Part shown: in pieces, positions 25,680-33,875 of the stretch
Layout: the number at the start of each line of letters is the position of its first letter
Numbering within the stretch: position 1 is the first letter of the stretch
DNA from: Azophilus sp965199705
GTDB taxonomy: Bacteria; Pseudomonadota; Gammaproteobacteria; Pseudomonadales; Azotimanducaceae
NCBI GenBank assembly: GCA_965199705.1
Contig: OZ241359.1
Coordinates: 2,604,001 to 2,668,000, forward strand
Length of the DNA stretch: 64,000 bases
Direction: 5' to 3'
Notes under the pieces: generated by a model
Databases searched by the model: none
What the model saw: only the letters and a program-made list of their open reading frames with translations
What the model was told of the DNA's origin: nothing
Position numbers and translations under genes: made by a program

Positions 25680-25709
25680 CCGGAATAATGTGGCGCCAGG
25701 AGCCTGCGC
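25680..25709 (+). repeat. Dispersed intergenic repeat, copy 4
   Basis: CCGGAATAATGTGGCGCCAG continuing with GAGCC, related to 2578 and 38317. It lies between the convergent ends of the PHP gene and pspC. Confidence 0.35.
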
Positions 25710-25753
25710 ATTCGACGCGACGCCCCGAAACCGGTTTGTACTGGCCGGGCGGG

Positions 25754-26362
25754 CTAAATCTCGTTCAGCTCGCGTTGCAGATCGTACTTGCCGGAGGTGA
25801 TGTGATACTCGATGCGCCGCAGACGAGCGGCGGATTCATCCAGTCTTGAACTCACCTGACTCAGGCTGCCCCTTGAATGCGCGCCCTGCCCGCTCCCCTC
25901 TGCGGCTGTCCAGTGGTCAGCGCCTGTCGCAGCGGCTCTTGCATCGCCTCGGGAACGGAAAACGGAGAACAGGAAAAGCGCCCAGTAGCCGAAGAATACG
26001 ACGCTTGGCAGAAAAATCAGGCCAGTGACAGCCACCAGACGAACCACCCAGGGCTCCACATCGAGCAGCCTCGCCAGACCAGCGCAGACACCGACAATCA
26101 GGGCGCGGTTCTTGTCTCGATAGAAGCCGCGCGGCGACTCCTGGCGCGATTGTGGGTGCGCGTGACGCCAGCTTCGCCGTTCTCGGTCGCCGTTGCCCGG
26201 CTCGGCTTCCGCTTCCATGCGCTGGGAAGCGGAGCGCATCAAGCGAGCGGCTCGCTGCATCGCCTCCTCCCGCGCCTCGCTGGCCAGCCTTTCCGAGGCC
26301 CGCTCCAGGCGTTTCAAAGCCGCCCGGAGTTCCTGGGCAGCTCGCTGCCGACGCCGGCTCAT
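25754..26362 (-). CDS. pspC: PspC domain protein with long N-terminal coiled coil
   Basis: 202 residues from the ATG at 26362, which overlaps the pspB stop by four bases. The PspC domain lies at about residues 80-140 (FYRDKNRALIVGVCAGLARL, then a hydrophobic segment). E. coli PspC has about 119 residues; here an extra N-terminal stretch of about 75 Arg/Ala/Glu-rich residues looks helical or coiled-coil. PspC sits in the inner membrane and with PspB relieves PspA inhibition of PspF under envelope stress. Confidence 0.9.
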   Translation of the reverse strand: MSRRRQRAAQELRAALKRLERASERLASEAREEAMQRAARLMRSASQRMEAEAEPGNGDRERRSWRHAHPQSRQESPRGFYRDKNRALIVGVCAGLARLLDVEPWVVRLVAVTGLIFLPSVVFFGYWALFLFSVFRSRGDARAAATGADHWTAAEGSGQGAHSRGSLSQVSSRLDESAARLRRIEYHITSGKYDLQRELNEI

Positions 26363-26613
26363 GGTTCGTCCTCCCGATTCTGGTTGCGCCAATCCGGCGT
26401 CTGTTCGTCGAGAATCGACTCCAGGGCGTCAATACGCTCGGTCAACCCTTCGGAATAGTCCGTCAAACGATCCAGTTCAGCCCGCTCCTGGCTCGACAGG
26501 GCGGATTGGGCCCGGCGCTTGGCGCCATAGTGCAGGATGAGCCAGATCGGGGCAACAACGCACAGGAACAGTATCGCCGGCACCAGCAGCACGATTGAGA
26601 GAGCTTCGTTCAT
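26359..26613 (-). CDS. pspB: Phage shock protein B
   Basis: 84 residues: one N-terminal membrane helix (about residues 4-26), then a charged helix (RAELDRLTDYSEGLTERIDALE). Size and layout are those of PspB, which pairs with PspC to sense membrane stress. It lies between pspA (9 bp) and pspC (4-bp overlap) in one operon. Confidence 0.93.
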   Translation of the reverse strand: MNEALSIVLLVPAILFLCVVAPIWLILHYGAKRRAQSALSSQERAELDRLTDYSEGLTERIDALESILDEQTPDWRNQNREDEP

Positions 26614-26622
26614 ACGCCGGCC

Positions 26623-27306
26623 CTACGCATCTTCATGGGTTGGCGCACGCTTGCGTTCCAGGCCGGCCTTCAACCTGGCAAGCTGTTCGTCGATCAGATC
26701 GTCCTTTTCCAGGTCCGCGATCTCGTCCGCCAGGGTCTTCTGGCCAAGGTCATAGGCTTCGCTCTCGCCTTCAAGATCGTCCATCTTGCGCTCGTAGTGT
26801 TCGAATCGAGCCAGCGCATCGTCCACCGCATGTTCCTGCAAGTGTCGGCGCACGCCAAGCCGGGAGCGCACCGCTTGCCCACGCAATATGATCGCCTTTT
26901 GCCGCGCCTTGGCGTCCTTGATTCTGGCTTGCAGGGCCGCCACATCGCCGTTCAGCTTCTGTAGCGTCTCATCGATCAGCGCGAGTTCCTCGGTGAGCGC
27001 GTCCGCACCCGCCTGAACCCGATTGCGTTCGGCGAGCGCACGCTTGGCCAGATCGTCCCTGCCCTTGTCGATGGCCACTTCAGCCTTGCCGTGCCAAAGC
27101 TCGGCTTCGGCAAGCAAGCGCTCCTGGCGGCGAACGGACCCCTTGCGATCAGCGATGGCGCGCGCTGCGCTGGAGCGCACCTCCACCAGGGCGTCTTCCA
27201 TCTCCTTGATGATCAGGCGCACCATCTTTTCCGGGTCTTCCGCCTTGTCCAGGAGGGCATTCAGATTGGAATTGATGATGTCGCTCATTCGAGAAAAGAT
27301 CGTCAT
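26623..27306 (-). CDS. pspA: Phage shock protein A
   Basis: 227 residues, almost wholly helical. The opening MTIFSRMSDIINSNLNALLD and EDPEKMVRLIIKEMEDAL are diagnostic. It binds and inhibits PspF, and on stress forms ESCRT-III-like assemblies that support the inner membrane and proton motive force. It is first in the pspABC operon, behind a sigma-54-like promoter with an IHF site. Its Shine-Dalgarno is present twice (27309-27334). Confidence 0.96.
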   Translation of the reverse strand: MTIFSRMSDIINSNLNALLDKAEDPEKMVRLIIKEMEDALVEVRSSAARAIADRKGSVRRQERLLAEAELWHGKAEVAIDKGRDDLAKRALAERNRVQAGADALTEELALIDETLQKLNGDVAALQARIKDAKARQKAIILRGQAVRSRLGVRRHLQEHAVDDALARFEHYERKMDDLEGESEAYDLGQKTLADEIADLEKDDLIDEQLARLKAGLERKRAPTHEDA

Positions 27307-27308
27307 GA

Positions 27309-27334
27309 ATCGTCTCCTTTGATCGTCTCCTTTG
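27309..27334 (-). repeat. Duplicated ribosome binding site of pspA
   Basis: The 13-mer CAAAGGAGACGAT (minus strand) is repeated in perfect tandem just before the pspA start codon. The proximal copy has standard spacing to the ATG; the distal one is 13 bases further away. Confidence 0.85.
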
Positions 27335-27429
27335 GTTGCTGCGCTCGTCCGTCGGGCGCTGCCATGCTTTCAATGGTCTGGCTGGCAATTGTCGTTGGAC
27401 TGCTGGGCCGGCCAGATATGCTCTTGACA

Positions 27430-27445
27430 GTCAGGATTCGTGCCA
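27430..27445 (-). promoter_or_regulatory. Sigma-54-like promoter of pspABC
   Basis: The minus strand reads TGGCACGAATCCTGAC, identical to the element upstream of the glnK-amtB operon. The -24 box is perfect and the -12 box is CTGA. It lies about 125 bp before the pspA start, with an IHF-like site upstream and the pspF gene divergent. This is the expected layout of a PspF-activated promoter. Confidence 0.82.
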
Positions 27446-27475
27446 AGTCGATCAATTTTTCACACTTTACATATT

Positions 27476-27488
27476 TATCAAATACTTG
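27476..27488 (+). promoter_or_regulatory. IHF binding site between pspF and the pspA promoter
   Basis: TATCAAATACTTG fits the IHF consensus WATCAAN4TTR at every position. It lies about 31 bp upstream of the -24 element. In E. coli psp, IHF bends the DNA here so that PspF contacts the polymerase. The AT-rich stretch to 27597 should hold the PspF sites and the pspF promoter, but I cannot delimit them. Confidence 0.6.
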
Positions 27489-27597
27489 AGACTAAACTCG
27501 AAAAACCTCAAAGACGCCCCTTGAAGTATTTTTGGCGAAAATTGCCACGTTTTGGCTAAAATAATCCCACATAATCCGCTTCATCCAGAGTCATCCC

Positions 27598-28632
27598 ATG
27601 CGATCTGCTATCGAAAGAAGCCTGGCGGCGGCGCCGGAAACACCGCTGGGCGAGTCCCCCGCCTTTCTCCGGGTGCTGGAAGCCACCTCCCGGATTGCGC
27701 CCCTCGACAAGCCGGTGCTGATCGTGGGCGAGAGAGGCACCGGCAAGGAGCTGATCGCCGAGCGGTTGCACTTTCTCTCTGCCCGCGCCGGCGAGGTCTT
27801 CCTGAAGATGAACTGCGCCGCCGTCACCGACAGCCTGCTCGAGAGCGAGCTGTTCGGCCACGAGGCAGGCGCCTTCACCGGCGCCGCCAGGACCCACCTT
27901 GGGCGCTTCGAGCGGGCAAGCGGCGGGGCCCTGTTTCTGGATGAGATCGCTACCACGTCGCCGGGTGTGCAGGAAAAGCTGCTGCGGGTAATAGAGTACG
28001 GCGAGTTCGAGCGGGTCGGTGGCAGCCGAACGCTGACCGTGAACGTGCGTCTGATTGCCGCCACCAATCAGGATCTGCCGCGGCTCGCGGACCAGGGCGG
28101 ATTCCGCCATGACCTGCTGGACCGACTGGCGTTTGACGTAATCACGCTACCGCCGTTGCGGGAAAGAGGCGATGACATCGAGTTGCTCGCCGAGCACTTT
28201 GCCATCCGCATGTGTCGGGAGCTGGGCCGCGCTGTTTTTCCGGGATTCTCGCCAGAAGCACGCACCCTGCTCTGTGCGCATCATTGGCCCGGCAACGTGC
28301 GCGAGCTGAAGAATGCAGTGGAGCGCAGCGTTTATCGCAGCGACCCCGAGACCGAGGTAGGGGCAGAAGAAGTGCAACTCGACCCCTTCGCATCACCCTG
28401 GCGGCCGGTTCCGCCGACTGCCGGGGGCAGTGCCGGCGCCATGCCGAAGCCAGGCGCGCCGATGGACCTGAAGGCGGTGGTTCGGGATCTGGAAATCAAC
28501 GCCATACAAGCGGCATTGGCGGCCGCCCGGCACAACCAGCGACGGGCTGCGGAATTGCTGTCCCTGACCTACCACCAGCTGCGCGGCTATCTGAAGAAAC
28601 ACGACCTGGCGGGCCGCAACAACCCTGGATAG
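27598..28632 (+). CDS. pspF: PspF, sigma-54-dependent transcription activator
   Basis: 344 residues. The AAA+ domain begins almost at the N-terminus, with no receiver or sensor domain, as in PspF. Walker A is GERGTGKE, and the sigma-54-contacting loop GAFTGA is at residues 91-96. LFLDEIA is Walker B, and WPGNVRELKNAVERSVYR closes the ATPase domain. A proline-rich linker leads to a Fis-type helix-turn-helix at the C-terminus. It drives pspABC and is held inactive by PspA. It is divergent from pspA across 291 bp. Confidence 0.95.
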   Translation: MRSAIERSLAAAPETPLGESPAFLRVLEATSRIAPLDKPVLIVGERGTGKELIAERLHFLSARAGEVFLKMNCAAVTDSLLESELFGHEAGAFTGAARTHLGRFERASGGALFLDEIATTSPGVQEKLLRVIEYGEFERVGGSRTLTVNVRLIAATNQDLPRLADQGGFRHDLLDRLAFDVITLPPLRERGDDIELLAEHFAIRMCRELGRAVFPGFSPEARTLLCAHHWPGNVRELKNAVERSVYRSDPETEVGAEEVQLDPFASPWRPVPPTAGGSAGAMPKPGAPMDLKAVVRDLEINAIQAALAAARHNQRRAAELLSLTYHQLRGYLKKHDLAGRNNPG

Positions 28633-28647
28633 CCCAGTCAGGACCTA

Positions 28648-31071
28648 TCAGGCGCCAAACCGCCTGCTCAGGGTCAGCCGCCAATTCCTCGGCGGACGCG
28701 GCAACACCACCAGATCGCCGAAGATCTGCGGCTGGTTGCCCTGGAAGTAGAGCTCGTCCAGAAGGTTGTGTACAGCAAGACGCGCCTGCCAGGGCCCACG
28801 ATCCCAGGAGACGGAGGCATTTACCAGCGTGTAGGCCGGCAGGCGCACCGTCCGGGCCACGCCGGACCAGGCCCTGCCCACCCGGCTGGCAGTCAGGTTC
28901 AAGCCAAGGCCCGGACCGAATCGATAGCTGCCACCAACGCTGACCAGATACTCTGGCAAGGCGCCGCGCTGGCGGAAGCGGCTGTCGCCGGCCGGCAGCA
29001 AGGTGACCGGGTTGCCGCCATACTGATCCTCGGGCGCGAAGCCAGTGACGGCGGCTGGCGCAAATATGAACCGCTCTGTCAGCGGTTCGCGGTAGAGGCG
29101 TGATCGGGTAGCAGACAGCAGCAGCGCCCAGCGCTCGCTGAAGGCAGCTCGCAAGTCGAACTCGACGCCCTTGCCACGCACCGCCAGGTTCGCATCGGCG
29201 AGTGCGTTGTAGTCAATTCGCTTCTGATCGTATAGCGCGAGTGAGGCCTGCAGGCGGCCATCCAGGCCGATGAACTTGAGCCCGGCTTCACGCAACCTGG
29301 ACTTGCCCAGAGGACCGGCTTCTACGTTGTCCACCGAAACCTGCCCGGACTCGCCGCCAAGGGTGAGCGCCTGTTCCGCCAGGGTCAGGTAGGGTCGCCA
29401 GCCGCCAAGAGCAAGGCTCGCCGACAGGCTCCAGGAAAACTTGTCCTGCTTGTTTGACGCCTCGGCGTTCGGCGTCGCAAAGGCAAAGACGTCCGGCCCG
29501 TTGACCGAGCGCAGGTCGTAGTAGTCCCAGCGCGCGCCGGCCAGCAGCGAGAAACGATCGAGCAGGGCTACATCGGCAATGGCGGCGAATCCCAGATTCA
29601 GCCACTCGGTGCTGACGTCCGTAGTGTAGGGATCGGTGGCCTCATTGCCGTAGGATGGCGTGCGCAGGTCCAGGGCTGAAGGCGGCCTGGTGATGTCCCG
29701 GCGATTGAAGAACTCGAAGGCAAGATCCTGGCGCGCGCGGGTGTCGTAATAGCGCAGATTCGGCGCGAGCACCATTTTCACGTCCAGCGCGTTGCCGATT
29801 TCAATGCCGTTGAACGCCGCTTCGATGCGCTCCTCTGCCAAAAGCGTGCGGTGCGTCTGCGAGAAGCCGTAGCTGACGGCAATGTAGCGGTCCGCGTAAT
29901 CCACGAAGAGCTTCTGGCTGAGCGAGACGCGCGGCAGCTCCGCCACCAGATCAAGATAGACCGCCAGAGAGTCCGCGCCGCCCGCGTCGTCCCCGGCGCA
30001 CAGACAGTCATTCGCCCCGACCCGCGTGCGCCGCACCGTGTCCGGGTCAAGCCTCAGCGCTTGCCGCTCGGCTTCACTGTCGAACAGACCAACGCCCGAG
30101 CCAAAGGGCGTGAACACATTCAGTCCGTTGTGGGGGCTGACTGCGAGCACTTCCGCCTGATCGATGCGCCCGTTGCCGTCCGTATCGAGATTCACCAGTG
30201 GCGCACCGGCAAGATAGAGGCCGTGGTCGATCAGGGTTTGATCGATTCGGTTCCAGCCGCCGACCTCCGCGCCCCGCCAGCGCTGGTACTGATGGCCCGT
30301 TTCAATCCAGACGTTGTCACGCAGATCCAGCAGCAGTGTGCCCTGGGTCATCAACTGACGATGACCGGGATGGTGGTTGTAGTAGCTGCCTGAGTCCTCC
30401 CAAAGGACAAACGCATGGTATCCGGCGGGCTTGTCGAACAGGGTCACGGGGCCGCCTCGCTCAGCTTCGACGCCAAACCTGTCCCAGGAAGCGGCGCTCA
30501 CCGTAACCTGTCCGGTGGGTGACTCGACAAAGCGCCCTGCCCCGGCCCTGGCGGTCTTCGGGGCCACGTTGAGGTAGCCGGAAATCGAACCGGGGCCGTG
30601 AATCGGCGAAGCCGGTCCGCGCACGATATCCACCCGATGCGCGGCCCCGATCAGCGAGGTCCAGCCACCGCTGCTGGTCAGCCGCCGGATACCCCGAAAG
30701 TGCGTGTCGGCGATGGCGCCGCGCAGGTCGATGCTTGCCGCCAGCCCGAAGTAAGAAGCGGTATAGGCGCCGGGCGAAACGCTGGAGAAGTCGTTCACCT
30801 GCTCGATGCCGTACATCGCCAGCATATCCGCGCTCAGTGAAGCGGCCGACCTCGGTGTTTCGTGCAGCGTCTTCCCCAGACCGAATACCGTGACAATCGG
30901 TGCGCTTGTCAGGATGCCGAACGCATCTGTGCTACCCGGCTCCAGCCGTTGCGCTTCGACGATGACCTGCTCGATCTGTTCCGGTTCCTTGATCCTGGCA
31001 TCGCTGGCGGAATGTGCGCGCCCGGCGAGCAGCGCCAGCGTCAGCAGCGCCAGCGTGGCGGTCACTGTCAT
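28648..31071 (-). CDS. TonB-dependent outer-membrane receptor
   Basis: 807 residues from the ATG at 31071. A signal peptide (MTVTATLALLTLALLAGRAHS) precedes a probable TonB box (EQVIVEAQR). The plug domain includes SVSPGAYTASYF, DTHFRGIRR and VDIVRGPASPIHGPGSISGYLN. The long 22-strand barrel ends NWRLTLSRRF with the terminal aromatic needed for assembly nearby. It takes up a siderophore, cobalamin or other large ligand; which one is not evident. One loop (30151-30186) encodes DTDGNGRIDQAE, an EF-hand-like calcium loop. The gene converges on pspF with 15 bp between stops. Confidence 0.92.
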   Translation of the reverse strand: MTVTATLALLTLALLAGRAHSASDARIKEPEQIEQVIVEAQRLEPGSTDAFGILTSAPIVTVFGLGKTLHETPRSAASLSADMLAMYGIEQVNDFSSVSPGAYTASYFGLAASIDLRGAIADTHFRGIRRLTSSGGWTSLIGAAHRVDIVRGPASPIHGPGSISGYLNVAPKTARAGAGRFVESPTGQVTVSAASWDRFGVEAERGGPVTLFDKPAGYHAFVLWEDSGSYYNHHPGHRQLMTQGTLLLDLRDNVWIETGHQYQRWRGAEVGGWNRIDQTLIDHGLYLAGAPLVNLDTDGNGRIDQAEVLAVSPHNGLNVFTPFGSGVGLFDSEAERQALRLDPDTVRRTRVGANDCLCAGDDAGGADSLAVYLDLVAELPRVSLSQKLFVDYADRYIAVSYGFSQTHRTLLAEERIEAAFNGIEIGNALDVKMVLAPNLRYYDTRARQDLAFEFFNRRDITRPPSALDLRTPSYGNEATDPYTTDVSTEWLNLGFAAIADVALLDRFSLLAGARWDYYDLRSVNGPDVFAFATPNAEASNKQDKFSWSLSASLALGGWRPYLTLAEQALTLGGESGQVSVDNVEAGPLGKSRLREAGLKFIGLDGRLQASLALYDQKRIDYNALADANLAVRGKGVEFDLRAAFSERWALLLSATRSRLYREPLTERFIFAPAAVTGFAPEDQYGGNPVTLLPAGDSRFRQRGALPEYLVSVGGSYRFGPGLGLNLTASRVGRAWSGVARTVRLPAYTLVNASVSWDRGPWQARLAVHNLLDELYFQGNQPQIFGDLVVLPRPPRNWRLTLSRRFGA

Positions 31072-31163
31072 GCGGACACGAACCGAATCCGGGGTTCGGC
31101 AACAGAACAGGGTCGCGTGCGCCCCGACCGGCGGCCTGGTCAACATGAATAACCCGGGCTGCG

Positions 31164-31874
31164 TCAGTGAGGCGTTCGGCAGAGCGCTTCGCAGGGAATG
31201 CCGTCACCATTGCCGTCAAGGCGTGAGAGACCGCACTGGACAAGATAGAAGCGGGCTTCGGCGCAGGACCTCATCTCGATGCAAAGACGCTTGCTCCCAC
31301 AGGCAAGGGAAGCTGCGCTGGCCGCCGACACACTGCCAACTGCGGCCATCCCGGGGTGCTGCTCGACGGTCGCCCGCCTGCTGCGCTCGCCGCTTCGCCA
31401 ATCCCAGGGCGGCACTGCGGCTTCAACGCCCAACGACCAGAGGCCAAGACTGGCAGCCCGGGCATGGTCCTCGTCGGGTAACCAGTTCTGGGTGGCGTAA
31501 CGCCGATACACCCAGGCATGCCCGCCACGCACCATCTCCCGATTGACGTCGCGCTCGGCGATATGCAGCCGGCCGAGCACCCGGCCATAGCGGTCTTCGC
31601 CGCTTGACGCCACCTGCACGGTTTGGCGATACACCATGTCCGCCAGGGCCTGCCGGGCGCGGGCGCCCCAGGGCTGGCCACTTTCCGGGGCGTCAATCTC
31701 GGTGAGGCGAACCTTGACCTCCCTCGGCCCGGCAGCGGTTTGCCGCAGAACGATCACGGTGTCGCCATCAGTCACTCGCACGACCTCGCCGACGAACTGC
31801 GAAAGGCCCGCGTCGGCATGGACGGCGGCAGTCGCAGACAATATCCATACTGCGAACAGGAGCCGAGGAAGCAT
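31164..31874 (-). CDS. Secreted thermonuclease (SNase) with Excalibur calcium-binding domain
   Basis: 236 residues from the ATG at 31874. The signal peptide is MLPRLLFAVWILSATAAVHA. The SNase domain (about residues 25-145) shows VVRVTDGDTVIVL, VRLTEIDAPESGQPWG and the catalytic arginine in EDRYGRVLGRL. The C-terminus carries an Excalibur motif with paired cysteines and LDGNGDGIPCE. It should hydrolyse DNA or RNA outside the cytoplasm, calcium-dependently. An earlier start at 31955 is open but unlikely. Confidence 0.9.
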   Translation of the reverse strand: MLPRLLFAVWILSATAAVHADAGLSQFVGEVVRVTDGDTVIVLRQTAAGPREVKVRLTEIDAPESGQPWGARARQALADMVYRQTVQVASSGEDRYGRVLGRLHIAERDVNREMVRGGHAWVYRRYATQNWLPDEDHARAASLGLWSLGVEAAVPPWDWRSGERSRRATVEQHPGMAAVGSVSAASAASLACGSKRLCIEMRSCAEARFYLVQCGLSRLDGNGDGIPCEALCRTPH

Positions 31875-32026
31875 AGCCAATCTCGCACAAGCGGAATGGC
31901 CAATAATGTACAGCAACTCTACCGGGACGGGGCACAGGGTGTGCAAAAACGCCACCTGAAGTGAACGCGCCCGCGGCTCCGCCTGTGCGCAGGAAATTTT
32001 CGGGGCGGCAGACAGCGACCCGGAAA

Positions 32027-32887
32027 TCAGAGACGGCCTTCGCCAGCAAGGAGCCGCTCCATGCCCCTGAGGTCACGGGTCAGACACTCGGCCAGCAGAC
32101 GCACCCGCCGGATGCTGCGGCCTCCCGGGGCCAGCAATAGCCACAAGGGTTCTGCCACGGTCTCCACGCCGGGCGACCGCACCAGTTCCGGGTCCGGGTC
32201 GCCCAGTGCGCAGGGCAACACGGAAGCGCCGACGCCGGCCCGGATCATCGACATCAGATGCGCCAGGCTTTCGCATCGGGTTGCTGTCTCGGCGTCGGCC
32301 ATGTATCGCTGCTTCAGGTCGTCCACCAGGTGGGGCGCGGGCGACGCGCCGTGTTCGATCCATGGTTCAACGCCCTGGGCGCCCGGGGCGCGCCGAGGCC
32401 GCCGGAAAATGGTCCAGGCGATGCTGGCGACCTGGCGCGCAATCATGTCCAATGGCGGGGTCTGCGCACTCATCAGCACCAGATCCGGCAAGGCGTCCGG
32501 CGCCGCTGCGCCAACGCACTCGACCCGGACCTCCGAATGGCGCTCGGCGAAGTCGGCAAGGGACTGGCTCAGACCGCTCTGCAACAGATACTCCGGCACG
32601 AGCACCCGAACCCAGCCTGAGAGGACCGCTTCGTCCTGACGCAGGGACTGCTCGATAAGGCGCATTTCGGATTCGATGCGGTGCAGCCCTTCTGCCGCCA
32701 GCGCGCCGGCCTGGGTCAGGGCCAATTGCCGGCCGCTGCGATTGAACAGCCTGGCGCCGGTTCGCTGCTCCAGATGCTCCAGGCGCCGGGAAACGGTGGA
32801 GGCATGGACTCGAAGACTGCGAGCCGCCGCACGCACCGAGCCGTGCTGCGCAACCGCGGAAAACACCTTCAGATCGTCCCAATCCAT
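32027..32887 (-). CDS. LysR-family transcriptional regulator
   Basis: 286 residues from the ATG at 32887. The winged helix-turn-helix covers residues 1-60 (DWDDLKVFSAVAQHGSVRAA, then HASTVSRRLEHLEQRTGARL). The co-inducer domain is short and diverged. The opening resembles the LysR subgroup that acts on nearby or divergent oxidoreductase genes, but the target here is unknown; the flanking genes are a nuclease and an Lrp regulator. Confidence 0.88.
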   Translation of the reverse strand: MDWDDLKVFSAVAQHGSVRAAARSLRVHASTVSRRLEHLEQRTGARLFNRSGRQLALTQAGALAAEGLHRIESEMRLIEQSLRQDEAVLSGWVRVLVPEYLLQSGLSQSLADFAERHSEVRVECVGAAAPDALPDLVLMSAQTPPLDMIARQVASIAWTIFRRPRRAPGAQGVEPWIEHGASPAPHLVDDLKQRYMADAETATRCESLAHLMSMIRAGVGASVLPCALGDPDPELVRSPGVETVAEPLWLLLAPGGRSIRRVRLLAECLTRDLRGMERLLAGEGRL

Positions 32888-33147
32888 CACCCGCTCCGAA
32901 AAACCGGGGAACCAACCATCAAAGTCGGTGTCCAAGAAGAAGATACAGCTTGGTTCAGGCGTCCATCATGCAGACAGGCAACCATTGTTGCAAATATGCA
33001 ACTTGATGTTGCGTTACCAAAGGTTGCAAACAGGCGCTTTCGCGTTAGAATGGTTGCCGTCAGACAGCGTAAATGCGAATTGGCTCGGAGGGATACCCGG
33101 CTTCCTCTCTCCCCTCCCCCTTCCCACGGGTATCCCTCTTCCTCCCC

Positions 33148-33642
33148 CTACCAGCGTGTTTCTGCCCGGCGCAACTGGGTTTGAAGCGGCAGTTCAGTGG
33201 TGTGCTTGATTTCGGTCACGGCCATGTGCGAGTGCAATTCGCCGATGTGCGGCAGGCTCAACAAGTGCGTTCGCAGCAAGGTCTCGTAGTGGCGAATGTC
33301 GCGCACGACGATCTTCAGCAGGTAGTCCCATATACCGGCCATGGTGTAACAGGCCACCACCTCAGGGTGGCGCCCGATTTCCCGGTCAAAGGCGGCCAGC
33401 GCCTGGCGCCCGTGCGCTGTCAGGCGGATGGTTGCAAACACGACCAGCTCCATGCCAAGCGCCTGCCGGTTCAGCAACGCCACCCGTCGGTCGATATAGC
33501 CGGCCTGCTCCAGTCTGTTGATGCGTCGCCAACAGGGGGATTGCGACAGATTCACCCGCTCCGCTATCGACCCGGTGCTGAGGCTGGCGTCCTGCTGTAG
33601 CAGCCCGAGAATGGCAATGTCGGTTCTCTCAAGGTCCTGCAT
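33148..33642 (-). CDS. Lrp/AsnC family transcriptional regulator
   Basis: 164 residues from the ATG at 33642, with AGGAGA at proper distance. The helix-turn-helix spans about residues 20-45 (STGSIAERVNLSQSPCWRRI), and a RAM ligand-binding domain follows (VVACYTMAGIWDYLLKIVVRD). It is divergent from the leucine-dehydrogenase-type gene across 233 bp of AT-rich DNA. That arrangement suggests it controls that gene in response to an amino acid, as BkdR/Lrp-type regulators do. Confidence 0.93.
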   Translation of the reverse strand: MQDLERTDIAILGLLQQDASLSTGSIAERVNLSQSPCWRRINRLEQAGYIDRRVALLNRQALGMELVVFATIRLTAHGRQALAAFDREIGRHPEVVACYTMAGIWDYLLKIVVRDIRHYETLLRTHLLSLPHIGELHSHMAVTEIKHTTELPLQTQLRRAETRW

Positions 33643-33735
33643 GTCTGTCTCCTGTACCGCGTCTTGCGTCCGCCTGGCCGCCAACGCCCGGTTTGGCGTC
33701 TTGCAGGCGCGCTTTAGCCTTGCTTGAGGATTCAA

Positions 33736-33875
33736 TGAGGATTAATTAATGTTGAGTTAATCAATTTACCACATAATAGTTCTATTAATTGGCCGATATA
33801 CCAAAAAACAGAATCCTTTTTCCTGGCTCGCCTCGTTAGCATGATCTTGCATACCAACCTTGGCGGAACCAACCC
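33736..33875. promoter_or_regulatory. AT-rich divergent control region of the Lrp and amino-acid dehydrogenase genes
   Basis: Markedly AT-rich compared with its surroundings. It includes the palindrome ATTAATTAAT (33741-33750), the inverted repeat ATTAA-N7-TTAAT (33745-33761) and further TTAAT and ATTAAT blocks near 33785. These are plausible Lrp-family operators. Promoter hexamers cannot be assigned with confidence. Confidence 0.45.
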
